Positions 33,236 through 42,686 of a DNA stretch of 64,000 bases are shown here, piece after piece (the first letter of the stretch is position 1; every line of letters starts with the position of its first letter). Source of the DNA: Mauremys mutica (lineage: Eukaryota > Chordata > Testudines > Geoemydidae); contig NC_059073.1 of assembly GCF_020497125.1 (NCBI RefSeq), positions 20,543,225-20,607,224 of the forward strand, written 5' to 3'. The notes beneath the pieces were generated by a model. That model was not told the DNA's origin and did no database searches. It worked only from the letters and a program-made list of their open reading frames with translations. Both the position numbers and the translations under genes were made by a program.

Positions 33236-34566
33236 GCGGGTGGCAAACCTTTATCATTCTAGCAAAAAGAAATCAAGAAAATGCATGTGGCTGCTGATTG
33301 CTCATGGTACCATTACTCTCTTTTCTCGTTCTTGCAGTACTGTTTCATTATTTTATTAGCAACAGCAGTTAAATGGAAGGGATGCTAATTGCCAGGATCG
33401 TTCTTCTTTCCTTGTTTGAAAACTTTTCTCTAGCTTTTCAGAGCAATCCTAGTTGTCCATGATTTTTCAGAAGAAGCTATCATGGGTCTAGTAATGTGTT
33501 AGCTAATTCTCCTAGGGCTAGATTCTGAATCAGAACACGTACCTGAACAGGGGAAGTAAAAGATGCATAGCTCCATAGATGGGGTACTTGGACCTTGGAT
33601 CCAGGCTCATGGGATTGAGTGCCGTTACTCATCTGTTTGCTCCCTTTCTGGAGCAGGTAGGTGGAGGGTAGCTCAGCATCACTGGTTCTAAAGTGTGATG
33701 AATCTGCTGAGCAGTAGTAGAAGGCTGATTGGGGCAAATCTGCTGTTCTCCTTCTCCAGATGGGAAGAATTATAGATGGCCAACTGGAGAAAATTACGAG
33801 GCATTTGTGAGCTTGGTTGGGTCACAGAGGCAGGGTATCTCAGTCTCTAGGCAGACCATATCATTGAAGGCAGTTAAAGGAGTGGGTATGGGGACCCACT
33901 GGATGTTACGGCCTATAGAGCTTCAGCTGGTTTAAAAATTCAGCTCAGATGTAACAGCTATTTCTCAGGGGTGCTGTTCTATGGAGTACCTGATTTCATG
34001 CTTTTGGAAACTAAAGCGGGTGGAGGTAGGTTGTCAAATGAGAGAAAGATCATTTATACACAATCACTACCCATGTAGAAAGTTGCATGGAATTACTTCC
34101 CAGCTCTGTGATGAGAAAACATTCCATACCCTGAAGAAACGCTACATAATTACACATCTACCACTTTCAGAAGAGGAAATGGTCTGTGTTATAGCCATCC
34201 ATAAGAGAAGATGCCTAATTCAGTCACCTTCTCTAATTAGGCGAGAATATAATTAACTACACAAACACTGCCCTGGGATACAGGTTTATACAGAGAATGA
34301 TTCATGGATTCTTTGCCCACTGGTCTAAGGAGAAAGTAAAAAATGTCTAAACTGGTATATAAAAGGCCAGGAAATAGTTTCTGAATTGCTCACAATTTCC
34401 TCCTGCACCTCCCAGCCAATTCTAGTTGATTTTGTTGCTAGCTGTAATGAACAGAAAACATAAGCAAGAAATACCGTCCTTTAAAATTCCTCAGCCAGAC
34501 AGTGCCATCTGCTGAGAAATTGCTGTGAGGAAAGATTCACACATAAGTTTTTAGCTGAATAAAACA
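33236..34566. other. Unassigned sequence
   Basis: About 1.3 kb. No gene or repeat recognised; ORFs of up to 91 codons without motifs. Confidence 0.3.
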
Positions 34567-34880
34567 GTTACTAACCTGTTCTGTAACTGTTGTTCTTCGA
34601 GATGTGTTGCACATGTCCATTCCTCTTCAGATGTGTACATGCCCAGTGCACTAGAAGCGGAAATGTTTCCCTTAGCATTACCTGTCAGGGTGGTGCATGT
34701 ACCCTCTACTGCCTCAGGGGCATGAAATAAAGGGCAGAGCCAGCCCAGGTCCCCCTCAATTCCTTCTTCCCTTCTATATCCAAGTCCGTCCGGTGGGAAG
34801 GAGAGGTCACAGAATGGACATGTGCAACATATCTCAAAGAGTGACAGTTGCAGAACAGGTTAGTAACCATTTTTCTTCAA
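34567..34880. mobile_element. MITE with about 60-bp terminal inverted repeats
   Basis: The left arm 'cagttactaacctgttctgt' to 'gttgcacatgtccattc' (34567-34622) pairs with the right arm 'gaatggacatgtgcaaca' to 'gcagaacaggttagtaacc' (about 34813-34869) with few mismatches. The spacer of about 190 bp is non-coding. Sequence related to the arm ('cttcaagtgattgtgcatgt') follows at 34876, suggesting the element continues or has a second partial copy. Confidence 0.75.
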
Positions 34881-35178
34881 GTGATTGTGCATGTCCCTTC
34901 TACTTCAGGTGACTCACTAGGTGGGATTCGAGTCTACCTAAATAATGATTGAAGGACTGTACATCCAAATGTGGCATCATCTCTAGACTGTTGAGAGCTG
35001 TCATAAATGAGAAGCAAAAATATGTACTGAAGACCAAGTCGCATCTCTACAAATGTCCAGTATAAGCACTTGAGCTAGAAAGGGTGCAAAGGGGGATTCA
35101 CTGAGCTTGGTACTGGGAGCAGCTGCCCACTCCCTCCCCCCATTAGCCAGGGCACTCACTCCACTGCCTGGCGCATGT
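34881..35178. other. Flank of the MITE, unassigned
   Basis: The first 50 bp resemble the MITE arm; the remainder is unrecognised. Confidence 0.3.
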
Positions 35179-35186
35179 CTGCAGAG

Positions 35187-35357
35187 CAGGGAGTCCTGCT
35201 AGCCAGAGTGCAGCTGCCGCCTGCCCAGAGGCTCACCAGCGTGGCTGGGGGAGGCAGCCGCCAGCCACCAAGTAAGTGGCACCAAAAGTTTGTACCCTGG
35301 GGGGTTTTTTTGGGGTTTTTTTTGCTTTGGGTGGCAAAAAAGCCGGAGCCGGCCCTG
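35187..35357. mobile_element. Short hAT element of the GGCCGGCTCC family
   Basis: The right end AGCCGGAGCCGGCCCTG is the complement of the family terminus. The left end is set at 'cagggagtcc' because the 8 bp before it (ctgcagag) match the 8 bp after the right end (ccccagag) at 6 positions. Contains a run of G and T tracts at 35300-35335. The borders, especially the left, are tentative. Confidence 0.65.
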
Positions 35358-35365
35358 CCCCAGAG

Positions 35366-35954
35366 GAAAGTGATGGCTTACATGATGTGGCTGTGACACA
35401 TAAGATCCAACTTCTGACTTAGAGAACAAACTTGAGAGAGAACAAACTGCCAGGGAGATGCAGTGCCTCTCAGTGCTGGGAAGTAGTGATGGGAGTCTGA
35501 AGAAGATGGCATTGGGGAAGTCATAGCCACTTGGGCTCTTGATAGCACAGTACAAGGGGGTACTGCAGTATTCCGAGGTGCCCACAGTACTTAGGGCTGA
35601 ACTCTGGTCGCCAGCAAATCCACACAAGTGTCCATCAGTTCCAGGCAAGACGTTTCTTGAATGACTGGCGAGATCATCACTGAGATACTCAGCAGATAAC
35701 GTGCCGCAGCATATGCCTCAGGCACTGGTGCACACTGGGAGAGTCTTTTGTTGCTGTCGCTGAGCCAAAGGTGATGGCACTGCTGAACAGGATGGTGATC
35801 CCCAATCAAAACTGACCATGTGAATGCACCCGACTGGATCTGAACCAACAGCAGCTCTTTTAAGGATCTGCATTTTGTATTACTAATCCAACAGATGGGA
35901 AGAGCCACATTACTGAAATGCAGCATCAAGAGCCTATCCCTGAAGACATTTCAG
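35366..35954. other. Unassigned sequence
   Basis: Minus ORFs of 149 and 112 codons (35199-35648, 35591-35929) show no domain, and the first runs into the hAT. No gene called. Confidence 0.3.
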
Positions 35955-36060
35955 TATTGAGGTAGGAAAGCACTTCAGGGCAGGGATCATGATTTCCTCC
36001 CAATTTCTACAGTGCTGCACATACTGCCAGCACTCAGTAAATAACAATCTTTCACTTAAG
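35955..36060 (+). mobile_element. L2/MIR tail relic
   Basis: 'cttcagggcagggatcatga' then 'gccagcactcagtaaataac', typical of an L2-derived 3' end. Confidence 0.6.
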
Positions 36061-37239
36061 GACTAACTAAGTGCCCAATTCCAATCCCATTAAAATAAAA
36101 AATGACTCTTTCCACAGCTTGATTGGGTCCTATATGAATAGCAATAAACAGATTGAGGTTAAGGCTTAACATTTGTAGTTATTGTGTCTAAACATCTCAT
36201 ATGAAACCACATGCATACACCTCTAAAAAGGTTAACAAATCCCACTTTGAATCCTGTGGACCTGTTTCGCTGCTGTGTTGTGCTACTCCAGGTTTACACT
36301 GGTGAAGCTCCACTGATTTCAGTGGAGTTACACCCAATTCTCACTGGGGTAAGTGAGAACAGAAGTTAACCCAATATGTACCAATTTGCTTCTATATGGG
36401 CTAAAAACCTTGCTGACCCTTACCCAGGTGCACAGAGGGGGAAGGAGCCCATAAGGAGCCTTCCTGCAACCCTATGCATGGCTTGTGAAAAACTCAGACA
36501 CAATTGCAACTCCTGAGCTCTGGAGAGTGCACCAGCTGCTGCCTCCCTTCTTCCTTTGCAGGGCAATGCAGAGGCACGGATCCACCCCCCTACACACTGG
36601 CTGGCAGAACCAGTCTGCACAGACAGGAGAGCAGGTTGCAGTCTCCAAGGGGTGTGGTAGTGGGTGCATTGTGTCTATGCCCATGAGCTCCAAGAGGCAT
36701 TCTGGTCCCCTTGGGCCAGGGCAGTTCTGCATTGACCTCTGTGCAGGGCAGTGCTTAAATGGCACATTCAAGTCCCATATTATAACTGTCCATAAGGTAT
36801 AGTCGTATTATCTTCAAGCTTTGCCTTTTCCCTCCTACAGCATTTGTTTAATTTCAGAGCTAGCGTTAATGCATTTCCTTTATTAAAATTGTCACCTCTT
36901 TTTGGTTTTATTAACACTCTGCTTCAGAGTCAAACAAAAGCCAGTTATGCAGGTCCGTCAGCAGAACGTCATGCAGTAAATTGAATTCTGGCTCCTGCAA
37001 AAAATTCATCTCCCATTATCCTACATTCACATCATAATTTTCCACCCTTGATAAAAAGAGGTGCAAAATCAGGTTTAAAAATATCCCATTCCACAGGCTA
37101 CAATTTCTGTCCTCTGTAGAGAAGGGGGTATTTGAGTTTTGTTTTATTCAGCAAACCCTCTGTAAAGAACAAAACCTGTATGAATATACTGGAAAAGGAG
37201 ACGTCACCTTAAAGATGGATTCACTGTTGTTTCTATGAC
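36061..37239. other. Unique-looking sequence with one palindromic relic
   Basis: 36290-36385 is a short palindromic repeat: 'ggtttacactggtgaagctc' and 'ctcactggggtaagtgagaa' around 'gatttcagtggagttacacc'. About 36830-37080 is AT-rich, low in repeats and a candidate conserved block. No gene recognised. Confidence 0.3.
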
Positions 37240-37510
37240 AGTGACATCTGGAGGCCAAAGCTGGGAGTGGGGCCCTATTGTGTTAGGTGCTGTACACACT
37301 TATAGTAAGAGATGGTCCCAAAGAGCTTACTTGTGAAATAGACAAGATGCAGGGTGGGAGAAAGAGTATTACATCCCAAGGTTACAGTTGGTGATCTAAG
37401 GCATAGAGAGGTTCAGTGACACTTGCAAGAGGATGGCTATAGCAGAAGCAGCAAATGAACCCAGCCTCCTGAGTCGGAGGCCAGCGTTTTAACCACAGAA
37501 CCATTTTTCT
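37240..37510 (-). mobile_element. MIR/CORE-SINE relic
   Basis: Reverse tail 'gtgttaggtgctgtacacac' and 'caaagagcttacttg', then CORE 'gcatagagaggttcagtgac' and tRNA-like end 'gaacccagcctcctgagtcg...ttttaaccacagaacc'. Confidence 0.6.
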
Positions 37511-38464
37511 TCTCAGGCCTTACTTAAGGAAAACTCCCATTGATTTCCTACTACAGCAATCTGGACTTGGTCAAGGAGAGCTGGCTCGTGAGCCCCCCAG
37601 TCCCTTCTAGATCAGCTGGAGTGGTTGCTTCCCCATTCTGGCCCCTAAAGGCTGAGTGTTCCTCTACTGCTAGTGTTTGCGAACTAAGCCTGGTTCTCCT
37701 GCATGGCACCACAGGACCACTTAACAACACTCTTTAATTGCATTACACACGTTGTTATAGGTACAGTATGAAAAAAAATAACATATGTTGTCATTATAAC
37801 TTTAACAGCTATACCTCACTTAAAGTGCACAAGATCCAAGAAGTGTTAAATCCCAGGTCATTACCTCCCCCACCACCTTTTGTTAGTCAGCAATCAGCAG
37901 AGATATCTCATTTGAACAGCAATTATACTCCTTCTCATCTGATCAACTGGGATTGACATTGCTGCTGCTTCAGATGGAATCGATTCCATTTCCCTCTCAT
38001 GTTAATTGCTGAAGAGGTAAAACTTTACTCAGCCTCACAACAGGACCCCTCCCCATACGTCACAGGAAGGAAAGCATCTGCCACTTGTTTTGTCAGGTTT
38101 CCTTGAAATAGAAAGGCTGGTTTTAGGCGAACACCTTAGCAATCCAATGGAACATAATATTTTATGCAGAGAATGGAGAATTGGAAGGACCAATTTTGGA
38201 AGCAATTTTACTCACTATGGATAAGCTAATGATAAGGTCTGTTATCTGATAAAAGAGCAAATACAATTAATGCAGTTACTGAGCCGAACAATTTAACATA
38301 GGCTGAGCAACAAGAAGGAATGGGAAATACTAATTAAATTAAAATGGGAGAAGGGTTTGTATTTCTAGAGAAGTGGCTCTGACCTGTGGTCTATCCAATG
38401 GTGGAGGTTCTTCAGACAGATGCTGTCTAATATTATAATGTTAAAAACTAACAGACTACAGTAT
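37511..38464. other. Unique-looking sequence
   Basis: No gene recognised. 37960-38360 is AT-rich with many ATTA motifs. Confidence 0.25.
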
Positions 38465-38575
38465 GAGGGAGACAAGGTGGGAGAGGTAATATTTTTTACT
38501 GGACCAACTTCTGTGGGTGGAAGGAAACCTGAAGAAGAGCTCTGTGTAGCTCAAAAACTTGTACCTTCCTATTGC
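38465..38575 (-). mobile_element. Penelope-like tail (second family), minus copy
   Basis: 'gacaaggtgggagaggtaat', 'tactggaccaacttctgtgg' and 'gaagaagagctctgtgtagc' match in reverse the tail of a second PLE-type repeat of turtles. A plus copy lies at 38835-38928. Confidence 0.6.
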
Positions 38576-38834
38576 CAGCCAGACCATGAGCAGTCAGGCC
38601 TAGTGGTAAAGGCGAGAGTTCAGCCTACTGGTTAGAGCTGGGTCAAGCGTGCCTGGGCACCAGGAAATGAGCTGAGGGTCAGTAACGGACGGGTAGAAGC
38701 AAAATGCCAGAAACGGGGGTGGTGGGGTGGCCACTCTGAGAGTTCTACAGCAGTGCAGCTGGCTCATTGGTTGCCTAGCAGCATAGTTAGTCAGGGATCA
38801 GGCCAGCAGCCTTTCCTCACTGGTATAGTCCCTG
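38576..38834. other. Unclassified insertion between two PLE tails
   Basis: About 240 bp including 'ggcctagtggtaaaggcgag' and 'gcctactggttagagctggg'. These resemble degenerate tRNA-like or LTR segments; not assigned. Confidence 0.3.
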
Positions 38835-38928
38835 ACATTTCCACCAGCAAAAGTTGATCCAATAAAAAATATTACTTCACCTACTTTGGCTCTCATATCC
38901 TGGAACCAACGCGGCTACAGCAAGGCTA
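38835..38928 (+). mobile_element. Penelope-like tail (second family), plus copy
   Basis: 'agttgatccaataaaaaata', 'ttacttcacctactttggct' and 'cgcggctacagcaa' read as the sense tail of the family seen reversed at 38465-38575, so the two tails face each other. Confidence 0.6.
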
Positions 38929-39104
38929 CAGTAGTGCATTTTTTAATCTAGCTATCTATCCATTTATCTAATCTAATCGATTTTATGTATACTTAGAGTG
39001 CCATCTCTGTAGATCTGAGTCACAAATATACAGCTCAGCTGTGATTTTCCCAAATACAGCTGCAACAGGAAGTGGAAGAGAGTAAGATGCCCACCATGTG
39101 CTTA

Positions 39105-40020
39105 TAGAAAATAGATCCTCTCTAACTAACTTTATCTTTTTTGGATGAGATCACAAGTTGGGTTGATAAAGGTAATGGTGTTGACGTACTATATTTAAGC
39201 TGCCGTAAAGCATTTGAGTTGATGCAAGACATTTTGATTAAAAAACTATATATAAAATTGAAATGCACACATTAAATCGATTAAAAGCTGCTGAATAATC
39301 GATCTCAAAATGTATTGCAAACAGGGAATCATCATCAAGCAGGTGAGTTTCTAATAGGGTCAGAGAGGGATCTTTTCTTGGCCTTATACCATTTCACATT
39401 TTTATCAATGACCTGGAAGAACACACAAAATCATCACTGATAAGGTCTGCAGATGACACAAAAATTGGGAGAGTGGAAAATAATGAAGAGGATGGTCACT
39501 GATACAGAGCAATCTGGATCAGTTGGTAAACTGAGGCAAGCAAACAATACATGTTGCCATAATTACACAGTGAGGGACTCTATCCTGGAATCAGTGACTC
39601 TGAAGAAAGGTTTTGAGCTCATAGTAGATAATGAGCTGAACATGAGCTCATGGTATGACTTTGTGGCCAAAAGTGCTAATGTGATCCTTGGATACATAAA
39701 CGGGGGAATCTCAAGTAGGACTAAAGAAGTTATTTTACCTCTATATTTGGCACTGGTGAAACCACTGTGTTCAGATCTGGTGTCCACAATTCAAGATGGA
39801 TGTTGATAAATTGGAGAGAATTCAGAGAGGTGCCATAATAATGATTAAAGGATTAGAAAACATGCCTTATAGTGATAGACTCACGGAGCTCAATCTATTT
39901 AGCTTAACAAAGAGAAGGTTAAGGGGTGACTTGATTACAATCTATACGTCCCTGAGGGAACAAATATTTTATAATGGGCTTGTCATTGTATCAGAGAAAG
40001 GTACAATAATGGCTAGAATT
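39105..40020 (+). mobile_element. CR1 LINE, RT to C-terminus, decayed
   Basis: The frames show, in order, 'F..LIPFHIFINDLEE' near 39385-39425, an ADDTK box near 39450, 'VDNELNMSSW' near 39630, a 'SSRTKEVILPLYLALVKP' block near 39715-39770 and 'RIQRGAIIMIKGLENMPYSDRL' parts near 39820-39880. The motif D/post-RT order matches the intact CR1 at 42678-45062. The ORFs 39453-39806 and 39796-40416 are pieces of it; the second runs past the CR1 end into unrelated DNA. The catalytic box has Ser instead of Phe before Ala (SADD). Confidence 0.82.
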
Positions 40021-41064
40021 TGTCAAGGTTCAGGACAACTACATTTCCCTTTCATGCACAAAGTGCACCCCTCTATGCTCCAACCTCCTCTGCTATCACT
40101 GCTATTGGGCAGACACCACCTGTCTCTCTCCATCCTGGCCAGGAGTTTTTCAGACTACATAGTTTCCTGCTTACACTGTGATATTCCCATCAATCCAGAC
40201 TGCCTAAACTGGCCAGTGTCTGTGTTTTGCTTTCTATCCAGATGCTATGTGGGTGGAGCCATGGCTCTGCTCCCCATATCCATCAGCCATCACAGTGGAG
40301 CTGACAGAGGGGAAAAGAAGATGCACACTGTAAAGGGATGGTGTAACTTACTTCCTACTCAGAGTAAGAGGGGCGCAGAGGAGCGGCTTTGGTCCTCTCA
40401 CATAGAAGAGAAGTGACTTGCTCAAGGTCACCCATCCTGCCAGTGGCAGAACTGAGAACTGTATCCATCAATGTCAATGGGACCTCTTGCATAAGTAAAG
40501 CAAATAGGATTTTCATATTTATCGCCACCCGCTATAGGCGGTGTGTAGCAGACACGAGCTTCACATCACACACCTCAACACATCTGTAGTTTTTGAACAA
40601 TTTTATTTGGAGGTAAAGTGGCTGATAGCCAACACTGCATATCTACCTGTTTCAGGATCAGAGTCATTTCCTTATATGGTTTATATTAACATAATCCTGA
40701 TGAGACAACCCTAACCAGGTAATATAAGATCATGACTCCTGTAGTCTATTAAGTCATAAATCTGTTGCTCAATTAGCTGCAAGATGTCAGAAAATAATCC
40801 ATAATACATTTGCATTAGGCCACCACAAGCAGTAACTGATCATTCTTCTAATCCATCCTCAGATCTGTTTCCTATAACTAGTAACTATAAATGCAAGAAT
40901 TAACAGCACAAGGACAATACACCTGAAACTAGAGATGGCAGGACAATTTCTGAAGGTGGGTTGGGTTCAGCTAAATAAGCAGAAGTTGGGGGGCTTACTT
41001 GAAACTCTACCAAACACTCCAACCATTGAATTTGCTAAACTGGCCAAGACTACGTGAAAGATCT
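40021..41064. other. Unassigned; MIR relic and a candidate conserved block
   Basis: 40330-40470 holds a reverse MIR piece ('gtgacttgctcaaggtcacc'). 40590-40880 is AT-rich and repeat-free, with 'ttgctcaattagctgcaaga' and 'ccataatacatttgcattag', and looks like conserved non-coding DNA. No gene. Confidence 0.3.
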
Positions 41065-41145
41065 GACTCAGCGAACAGCAGAGAGGCTAACAGAAGGAGT
41101 TTGCCTGGGAGTTCGCCTGGAGAGAGCTCTTAGAAGGAAGAGACC

Positions 41146-41290
41146 ATGGATGCTGAGCAATCCGCCGTTGTGACCTGCACAGGATGCGCCATGTTTGTCT
41201 TCCTTCCACAGGATAGAAGCGACTTTGTCTGTACAAAGTGCAAGCTGATCTCCATCTTGGAAGAGAAGATTCAAGGTCTGGAGAAACGAT
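41146..41290 (+). pseudogene. CR1 ORF1, N-terminal zinc finger part
   Basis: ATG in a good context (accATGg) at 41146, then 47 codons to a TAA at 41287-41289. Two Cys pairs, CTGC and CTKC, about 20 residues apart form a CCCC-type zinc finger, followed by the start of a helical, coiled-coil-like segment ('SILEEKIQGLEK'). The element's ORF1 then continues in another frame (41238-42161) without loss of sequence, so one base was lost near 41288. In CR1 the ORF1 product binds RNA. Confidence 0.7.
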
Positions 41291-42161
41291 AACAACCCTG
41301 CGTTCCATAAAAGAAAACGAGGATTTCCTGGATAGACGTCAGGATCAGCTTCAGTGGGCACAATGTTCTGAAGATTCAGAGCAGGCTACACAGCGGGGAC
41401 AGAAGGCCAGCGAGGATAACTGGCGGCATGTGACATCCAGAAGAGGCAAGAGTACCAGAAACGTCCATGTACCAGAAACACAGATACAAGTGAGCAACCG
41501 CTTTCGTGTTCTCTCCGCAGGTACTAGTGCAGAGAGTGGAGGGGATGATACACCTGAGGGAACAGAGCAGAAGGAGACTCCACTGATTGGAAGGCATGAG
41601 ATGCGCCGTCCTAGCGATGGGGGTTCCACGACCACCACTCCCAGGAGGAGCAGGAGGGTGGTGGTGGTCGGGGACTCTCTCCTCAGGGGGACTGAGTCAT
41701 CTATCTGCCGCCCTGACCGGGAAAACCGAGAGGTGTGCTGCTTGCCAGGGGCTAGGATTCACGATGTGACGGAGAGACTGCCGAGACTCATCAAGCCCTC
41801 GGATCGCTACCCCTTCCTGCTTCTCCACATGGGCACCAATGATACTGCCAAGAATGACCTTGAGCATATCACTGCAGACTACATGGCTCTGGGAAGAAGG
41901 ATAAAGGAGTTTGAGGCGCAAGTGGTGTTCTCGTCTATCCTCCCTGTGGCAGGAAAAGGCCAGGGTAGAGACCGTCGAATCGTGGAAATCAACGAATGGC
42001 TACGCAGATGGTGTCGGAGAGAAGGGTTTGGATTCTTTGACAATGGGATGGTCTTCCAAGAAGAAGGATTGCTAGGCAGAGATGGGCTCCACCTCACGAA
42101 GAGAGGGAAGAGCATCTTTGCAAGCAGGCTGGCTAACCTAGTGAGGAGGGCTTTAAACTAG
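41238..42161 (+). pseudogene. CR1 ORF1, SGNH/GDSL esterase domain
   Basis: 307 codons as an open frame; the real coding part in this frame starts near codon 18, since the preceding residues belong to the N-terminal part's other frame. Residues 141-307 form an SGNH hydrolase: GDS with the nucleophile Ser147 (block I), PGA with Gly171 (block II), GTND with Asn201 (block III), and D282-G-L-H285 (block V). All four catalytic-site residues are present. Residues 20-140 are charged, low-complexity linker. CR1-group ORF1 esterases are thought to act on lipid or acyl esters and to help particle traffic; the substrate is unknown. It is separated from its zinc finger by the frameshift near 41288. Confidence 0.85.
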
Positions 42162-42205
42162 GTTCACCGGGGGAAGGAGACCAAAGCCCCGAGGTAAGTG
42201 GGGAA

Positions 42206-42664
42206 GTGGGATACCAGGAGGAAGCACAAGCAGGAGACTGCAAGAGGGGAGGACTCCTGTCTCAGACCGAGAAAGCGGGACAATCAGCGAGTTATCTTAA
42301 GTGCCTATACACAAATGCAAGAAGCCTGGGGAACAAGCAGGGAGAACTAGAAGTCCTGGCACAGTCAGGGAATTATGATGTAATTGGAATAACAGAGACT
42401 TGGTGGGATAACTCACATGATTGGAGTTCTGTCATGGATGGATATAAACTGTTCAGGAAGGACAGGCAGGGCAGAAAAGGTGGGGGAGTTGCGTTGTATG
42501 TAAGTGAGCAGTATGACTGCTCAGAGCTCCGGTATGAAACTGCAGAAAAACCTGAGAGTCTCTGGATTAAATTTAGAAGTATGAACAACAAGGGTAATGT
42601 CGTGGTGGGAGTCTGCTACAGACCACCAGACCAGGGGGATGAGGTGGACGAGGCTTTCTTCTAG
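42206..42664 (+). pseudogene. CR1 ORF2, endonuclease N-terminal part
   Basis: 152 codons. From residue 32 on it reads as an APE-type endonuclease: YTNARSL (35-41), ITETWW (61-66, catalytic Glu), GGGVALYVSE and CYRPPDQ. The preceding 30 residues may be a genuine linker or upstream sequence. The frame ends at the TAG at 42662-42664 inside a short perfect inverted repeat (42659-42669/42676-42686), and the remainder of the domain resumes in the frame starting at 42678. The protein is therefore split within the endonuclease, between its Glu and its Asp/His motifs. Confidence 0.85.
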
Positions 42665-42686
42665 CAACTTATTTTAGTTGCTAGAA
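42659..42686. repeat. Perfect 11-bp inverted repeat at the ORF2 break
   Basis: TTCTAGCAACT at 42659-42669 and its complement at 42676-42686, with a 6-base loop. It contains the TAG that ends the upstream frame. Confidence 0.85.

Noticed and set aside
35199..35648. 149-codon minus ORF as a gene
   Set aside because: Runs into the hAT at 35187-35357 and has no motif.
39796..40416. 206-codon ORF as a separate gene
   Set aside because: Its first about 60 codons are the CR1 C-terminus and the rest reads into unrelated DNA.
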